DNA from: an uncultured Clostridia bacterium
GTDB taxonomy: Bacteria > Bacillota > Clostridia > Oscillospirales > Acutalibacteraceae
Direction: 5' to 3'
Assembly: GCA_946006915.1 (NCBI GenBank)
Contig: CAMFZK010000035.1
Location: 1-8,770 of the forward strand
DNA length: 8,770 bases
In this document: positions 5,208 to 8,770 of the stretch, one piece after another
Layout: each line of letters opens with the position of its first letter
How positions within the stretch are numbered: position 1 is the first letter of the stretch
The notes under the pieces: model-generated
Databases searched by the model: none
The model's input: the letters and a program-made list of their open reading frames with translations, nothing else
Told to the model about the DNA's origin: nothing
Made by a program: the position numbers and the translations under genes

Positions 5208-6890
5208 TTACATTCTTTTCTTGCGGATAAAGAAATATACACCTACACCCACGGCAGCAGAAACGGCGAGCGACAACCCAACTATAAGTAAAATTATACC
5301 TAATGACAACCCTTTTGATGCAGTTTCTTTAATAAACCAGAGTGAGCAGTGATTTGTGGAAAAAGTCAGTTTCCCATCAGCCGTAACCTTTCCGGTTCCC
5401 TCTAACACCGGCTCACCGTCATTATTTATCGAATAAATATCAACTTTTTTACCGGCAAAATTTTGATCAACATTGATGCAAATTTCTGCTTCTCCGGGAA
5501 GTGCTCCGTGATGCTCGAAACTAAAGGGAAAATAGTTTTCACCTTGATTGATTTTTTCAAGGGTTGAAATATCTTGATCGGAAACTTCATTTCCAAGGTA
5601 GATAGCAGTATTGAGAGTAGCCGAAGCATCATATTCCGTAAGTTTATTACCGTTGAAACTCCAACTGTATGACTCGCCCTGTAAAATCAGTGTTCCACCG
5701 TTTTGTCCTATGTTATCCAATATGTTAAGTGTAACATCGGCATTATTAGTAATGTCTACAATTTCAGCCGCCGGTTGCGAAAGAGTATTTTCGTTCTCGG
5801 TTTGTGTATCGCCGGACTCGTTCTCACCCGTTGTGACAGTATCTTGACTTACCTCTGCCTTGTTATTACTTGATGTGGCAGGGTTTGTTTTGTCACTATT
5901 TGTAGATGTAGCCGGCTTACTTGTGCCGGTAGATGCGGTTGGCTTGCTACTATTTGTAGATGAGGCAGGTTTGCTTGAAGATGTAGTATTATCTCCTGTG
6001 TTGCCGGAAGATGCCTCACTACCGTATGCTGTAGAAGAAAATTTGCAACCCTTTTCTTTTTCTAATTGAGCAAAAACGTTTTCGTTGGAAGAGGTATACC
6101 CTTGTAATTTATCCATACCCATTAAGAGATATCTACTGTTCATATAACTTCCTTCGTCGCCGTATGTGCAGTCAACACCGTACCATTTTCCGTCCAACTC
6201 TACCACGTTCCAGGCATGGTTTCTTCCGGTTGCAATATAACTCTTGTACCCCGAGAGTTCCATAAACCGCTGAAAGAGAAAAGCGTAAGAGGAACAGACA
6301 ACATTAGTAAAGTTTCCTGTCATCAAATCGTATACACCGTTTATATCATCATAACCGCCGCCCGGCATCTCCTTACCTCCGGCTTCAACATTTTTGCAGA
6401 TATATTCCGCAATGTATTTGATTTTGTCCGCTTTGGAATAGGACGAAATCTTACTCAACTGAGCATTGACCATTTTGTCCCCTTTGGCGAGTTCATCCGC
6501 AGAGTCGATATAGGTAATTTCAATATCTCCATACTCCCTGCCATTTTCAAAATCGTGATAATAGCCGGTCATACACACGGTGCTGGGCGAATATTCGTTA
6601 TAACTGAAATACAAGCGTTCTTTTTGGTAATTAAAATTTCTGACATCACAATACCATATGTTATTAGACCTATAATCCGGTAATTTTGCGTAATCAATAA
6701 ATACAGAAACAGCGGTTAAACGGTTTTCAATGCCGTAACGTGCTGACTTAAAGTAGTCATCTTTACCGCCTAGGTTGTAATATGTTTTCCCTTCGTACTG
6801 AATTGTTGGGATATCCAAATTTGTTGCCGCAGATATTCCCATAGGCAATAACATTAGCGCCGCCGCCATTAGTGAGATTAGTCTTTTCAT
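5208..6890 (-). CDS. Secreted, membrane-anchored transglutaminase-like protein
   Basis: I do not recognise this 560-residue protein as a named family member. It starts with a signal peptide (residues 1-21 or so, MKRLISLMAAALMLLPMGISA). A transglutaminase-like cysteine domain follows at about 140-260. Its probable Cys-His-Asp triad is C199 (VVCSSYAFLFQRFM), H225 (RNHAWNVVELDGKWYGVD) and D240 (VDCTY). A Ser/Thr/Pro/Lys-rich linker (about 291-375) with nine-residue repeats leads to a beta-rich extracellular domain (about 376-520). One hydrophobic helix (528-554) then ends in RKKR. There is no LPXTG motif, so anchoring is by the membrane helix with the body outside the cell. The start is supported by GAGGAGTG (6898-6905). 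It may act on cell-surface or host proteins as a protease or crosslinker, but this is inference. It lies 29 nt after engB and may share the lon-engB transcript, since no convincing promoter or terminator separates them. Confidence 0.85.
   Translation of the reverse strand: MKRLISLMAAALMLLPMGISAATNLDIPTIQYEGKTYYNLGGKDDYFKSARYGIENRLTAVSVFIDYAKLPDYRSNNIWYCDVRNFNYQKERLYFSYNEYSPSTVCMTGYYHDFENGREYGDIEITYIDSADELAKGDKMVNAQLSKISSYSKADKIKYIAEYICKNVEAGGKEMPGGGYDDINGVYDLMTGNFTNVVCSSYAFLFQRFMELSGYKSYIATGRNHAWNVVELDGKWYGVDCTYGDEGSYMNSRYLLMGMDKLQGYTSSNENVFAQLEKEKGCKFSSTAYGSEASSGNTGDNTTSSSKPASSTNSSKPTASTGTSKPATSTNSDKTNPATSSNNKAEVSQDTVTTGENESGDTQTENENTLSQPAAEIVDITNNADVTLNILDNIGQNGGTLILQGESYSWSFNGNKLTEYDASATLNTAIYLGNEVSDQDISTLEKINQGENYFPFSFEHHGALPGEAEICINVDQNFAGKKVDIYSINNDGEPVLEGTGKVTADGKLTFSTNHCSLWFIKETASKGLSLGIILLIVGLSLAVSAAVGVGVYFFIRKKRM
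5898..5978 (-). repeat. Three 27-bp tandem repeats encoding a Ser/Thr/Pro linker
   Basis: Three adjoining 27-nt units (5952-5978, 5925-5951, 5898-5924) encode SSKPASSTN, SSKPTASTG and TSKPATSTN. The first and third agree at 21 of 27 bases. A degenerate fourth unit (SDKTNPATSSN) follows. They form the flexible stalk between the catalytic and C-terminal domains of the surface protein and could vary in copy number between strains. Confidence 0.75.
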
Positions 6891-6919
6891 TATATGCCAC
6901 TCCTCATTTTAGATATAAC

Positions 6920-7510
6920 TTAAAGAATATCAAGGTTGCTTTCAATTATTGAACGAAGTTTTTCCACCCCGTCGTTATTCTGGGTGGAAAACGGAATAAT
7001 TTGTGTATTTTCCGCAAATTTGCCCAATTCCTTATGAATATTTGAAAGGCGTTCTGCCGTTTCGGTTTTATTAAGTTTATCCGATTTGGTTAAAACCACG
7101 GTATAAGGGTAGTTCATTTGCGAGAGAAAATCCAACATCCAAAGGTCAAATTCGGTTGCGGGATGACGCATATCAATCAGTTGGAAAACCATTTTTATGT
7201 TACGGTTAGATTTAAAATAACCCTCCATAAGTTCGCTCCAACGCTGTTTTTCGGCAAAATTTACCTTTGCGTAACCGTAACCCGGCAGGTCAACAAGGCG
7301 AATATTATCCACACGGTAAAAATTTATCGTGATTGTTTTTCCGGGTTTAGAACTTACTCTTGCAATAGACTTTCTGCCTAAAACCTTGTTAATTAGCGAA
7401 GATTTACCCACGTTAGAACGGCCGCAGAAGCAAATTTCGGGTAAATTAGACTCCTCTAACTGTTCAAATTTTGCAAACGCTTTTTCAAACTGTGCGTTAT
7501 TATAATTCAT
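6920..7510 (-). CDS. engB: Ribosome biogenesis GTP-binding protein EngB/YsxC
   Basis: EngB is a TRAFAC-class GTPase needed for late assembly of the 50S subunit. The 196-residue length is typical. The GTPase motifs are complete: G1 GRSNVGKSS (30-38), the G2 region SKPGKTITINFY (54-65), G3 DLPGYG (74-79), G4 TKSD (141-144) and a G5-like FST (174-176). The N-terminus MNYNNAQFEKAF and the LPEICFCGRSNVGKS junction fit the family. The ATG at 7508-7510 is preceded by AAAGGAA (7518-7524), which overlaps the lon stop, so translation is probably coupled to lon. The lon-engB order is also found in Bacillus subtilis and relatives. Confidence 0.97.
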   Translation of the reverse strand: MNYNNAQFEKAFAKFEQLEESNLPEICFCGRSNVGKSSLINKVLGRKSIARVSSKPGKTITINFYRVDNIRLVDLPGYGYAKVNFAEKQRWSELMEGYFKSNRNIKMVFQLIDMRHPATEFDLWMLDFLSQMNYPYTVVLTKSDKLNKTETAERLSNIHKELGKFAENTQIIPFSTQNNDGVEKLRSIIESNLDIL

Positions 7511-7517
7511 AAATTTT

Positions 7518-7524
7518 TTCCTTT
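7518..7524 (-). promoter_or_regulatory. Ribosome binding site of engB, overlapping the lon stop codon
   Basis: AAAGGAA on the minus strand overlaps the TAA of lon (7523-7525) and lies 7 nt before the engB ATG. This fixes the start and points to coupled translation. Confidence 0.75.
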
Positions 7525-8770
7525 ACTGGCTAACCCTGCTACTTTGCGAAGAAGTTAAAACACCTGGATAAATATTAACGGTTTTATCTTGGCTTTCTTC
7601 ACAAACGGCAAAAGCATATTTTAAAATTTCCGAAACATTGGAAACGGGAATAAATTTTACATTTTCTTTAACGGCGGTATCAACCTCGTCCAAATCGGCA
7701 ATATTGTCTTTAGGGATAAATACGGTTTTAACCCCGCCTCGGTACGCCGCCATAGATTTTTCTTTTAAACCGCCAATGGGTAATACCCTGCCCCTTAAAG
7801 TGACTTCGCCGGTCATAGCAATATCACGTTTAACAGGCAAATTACAAAGTGCCGAAACAATAGCGGTTACCATTGTAACACCGGCAGAAGGACCGTCTTT
7901 AGGGACTGCCGCTTCGGTTGCGTGAATATGTATGTCCTTATTTTTATAGAACATAGAATCAATACCGAAAGCGGTTGCATTTGCACGCACATAACTGATT
8001 GCGGTTTTGGCAGATTCTTTCATAACATCCCCCAAAGAGCCGGTAAGTTCAACCTTTCCCGTACCCTCCATAACCGAAACTTCAAGCTGCATAATTTCAC
8101 CGCCGACACTCGTCCACGCAAGTCCGTTAATTATGCCAACTTCGTCATTGGGAAGAATTACTTCGGGTTTATATTTGTGTTTGCCAAGCATTTTCTGAAC
8201 GTCGCTGTCCTTGAGCGTAACCTTTTTGGTTTCACCTTCGGCAATAAGTTTTGCGGATTTACGGCAAAGAGATGCAATACTTCTTTCTAGTTTTCTTACC
8301 CCCGCTTCACGGGTATAAAAATCTATTAAAGAATAAATTGCACTGTCCGAAAACTTGATTTGCGCTTTTGTAAGTCCGTGGCGGGAAATTTGCTTTGGTA
8401 CAAGATGTTTTTTGGCAATGCCGAACTTTTCTTCCCTTGTATAACTTGAAATTTCAATTACCTCCATACGGTCAAGCAAAGGTGCGGGAATACCGTCAAG
8501 CGAGTTTGCAGTAGCAATAAATACCGCTTTGCTTAAATCGTAAGGAATTTCTATATAATGGTCTACAAAGGTATTGTTCTGTTCGGGGTCAAGCACTTCA
8601 AGCAAAGCTGAGGAAGGGTCGCCTTTAAAATCTTTGCCTAATTTATCCACTTCGTCAAGCAAAATCAGCGGATTACCGCTTCCCGACTTTTTAATTGCGG
8701 TAATAATTTTACCCGGCATAGCACCGATATAGGTTTTTCGGTGACCTCGAATTTCGGATTCATCGTGAAC
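7523..8770 (-). CDS. lon: ATP-dependent protease Lon, C-terminal part (5' end outside the window)
   Basis: Lon is a cytoplasmic homo-oligomeric AAA+ protease that degrades misfolded and regulatory proteins. The 415 residues here run in frame to the right edge, so the N-terminal substrate-binding domain and Walker A motif lie outside. The fragment begins VHDESEIRGHRKTYIGAMPG, a conserved Lon stretch; the ATG at 8719 is therefore internal. Visible are Walker B LILLDEVDK, sensor 1 TANSLD, the arginine-finger region PLLDRME and sensor 2 REAGVRKLER. The protease domain carries the Ser-Lys dyad: Ser in PKDGPSAG (codon 7886-7888) and the second Lys of GGLKEK (codon 7757-7759). Residues after NVSEILKYAF form a poorly conserved tail of about 28 residues ending SSRVSQ. 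The gene is followed at 12 nt by engB. No truncation other than the window edge is apparent. Confidence 0.98.
   Translation of the reverse strand, partial: VHDESEIRGHRKTYIGAMPGKIITAIKKSGSGNPLILLDEVDKLGKDFKGDPSSALLEVLDPEQNNTFVDHYIEIPYDLSKAVFIATANSLDGIPAPLLDRMEVIEISSYTREEKFGIAKKHLVPKQISRHGLTKAQIKFSDSAIYSLIDFYTREAGVRKLERSIASLCRKSAKLIAEGETKKVTLKDSDVQKMLGKHKYKPEVILPNDEVGIINGLAWTSVGGEIMQLEVSVMEGTGKVELTGSLGDVMKESAKTAISYVRANATAFGIDSMFYKNKDIHIHATEAAVPKDGPSAGVTMVTAIVSALCNLPVKRDIAMTGEVTLRGRVLPIGGLKEKSMAAYRGGVKTVFIPKDNIADLDEVDTAVKENVKFIPVSNVSEILKYAFAVCEESQDKTVNIYPGVLTSSQSSRVSQ

Noticed and set aside
5180..5210. TAAATC...GATTTA hairpin after the transglutaminase-like gene as a terminator
   Set aside because: The stem is 6 bp and AT-rich with a 9-nt loop and no solid T-tract, so it is too weak to call.
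6216..6683. 155-residue plus-strand frame opposite the transglutaminase-like gene
   Set aside because: It lies wholly antisense to a gene with clear domains and a good start, has no convincing ribosome binding site, and resembles no protein family I know.
6906..6940. Promoter TTGATA-16 nt-TAAAAT just before the transglutaminase-like gene
   Set aside because: Its start point would fall at or after the ribosome binding site (6898-6905), leaving the transcript without a usable leader.
8717..8719. ATG at 8719 as the start of a short Lon-like protein
   Set aside because: The frame stays open to the window edge and the upstream codons encode a conserved Lon stretch, so this Met is internal.

Overview
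The window comes from a low-GC member of the Firmicutes, most likely a gut-type Clostridia species. The evidence is an asparagine T-box leader, strong Shine-Dalgarno sites (AGGAGGT, AAAGGAA), textbook TTGACA/TATAAT promoters, a lon-engB pair of the Bacillus/Clostridium kind, and AT-rich intergenic DNA. The exact genus cannot be read from the sequence. All real genes lie on the minus strand, so the biological order runs from the right end to the left.

Right end (8770 to 6920): the C-terminal half of lon (AAA+ protease), cut by the window edge, is followed 12 nt later by engB (ribosome-assembly GTPase). Next, 29 nt further, is a secreted, membrane-anchored transglutaminase-like protein (6890 to 5208) that I do not recognise as a named protein.

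Middle (5128 to 2421): a perfect sigma-A promoter drives a roughly 275-nt T-box riboswitch with an AAC (Asn) specifier and a UGGC tRNA-acceptor binding site, ending in a terminator that excludes the antiterminator. It controls asnS (asparaginyl-tRNA synthetase, TTG start) and asnA (ammonia-dependent asparagine synthetase). Together they make asparagine, charge it to tRNA-Asn, and sense uncharged tRNA-Asn.

Left (2409 to 553): a membrane-bound nucleotide-sugar 4,6-dehydratase of the CapD/PglF/WbpM type sits 11 nt after asnA and so probably shares the T-box transcript. After its own promoter comes rpsT (ribosomal protein S20), closed by a strong intrinsic terminator at 166-195.

Extreme left: bases 1-12 are identical to the last 12 bases of the Tn5/Nextera mosaic-end adapter, so the window probably starts at a contig end with untrimmed adapter. 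I see no gene in bases 13-165. The 408-nt gene-free stretch 4800-5207 holds the T-box leader and its promoter; bases 5131-5207 hold nothing I can assign.

Most of the window is well-understood housekeeping. The less ordinary parts are the surface transglutaminase-like protein and the glycan-precursor enzyme placed under asparagine control. I found no evidence for a wholly new biological system.
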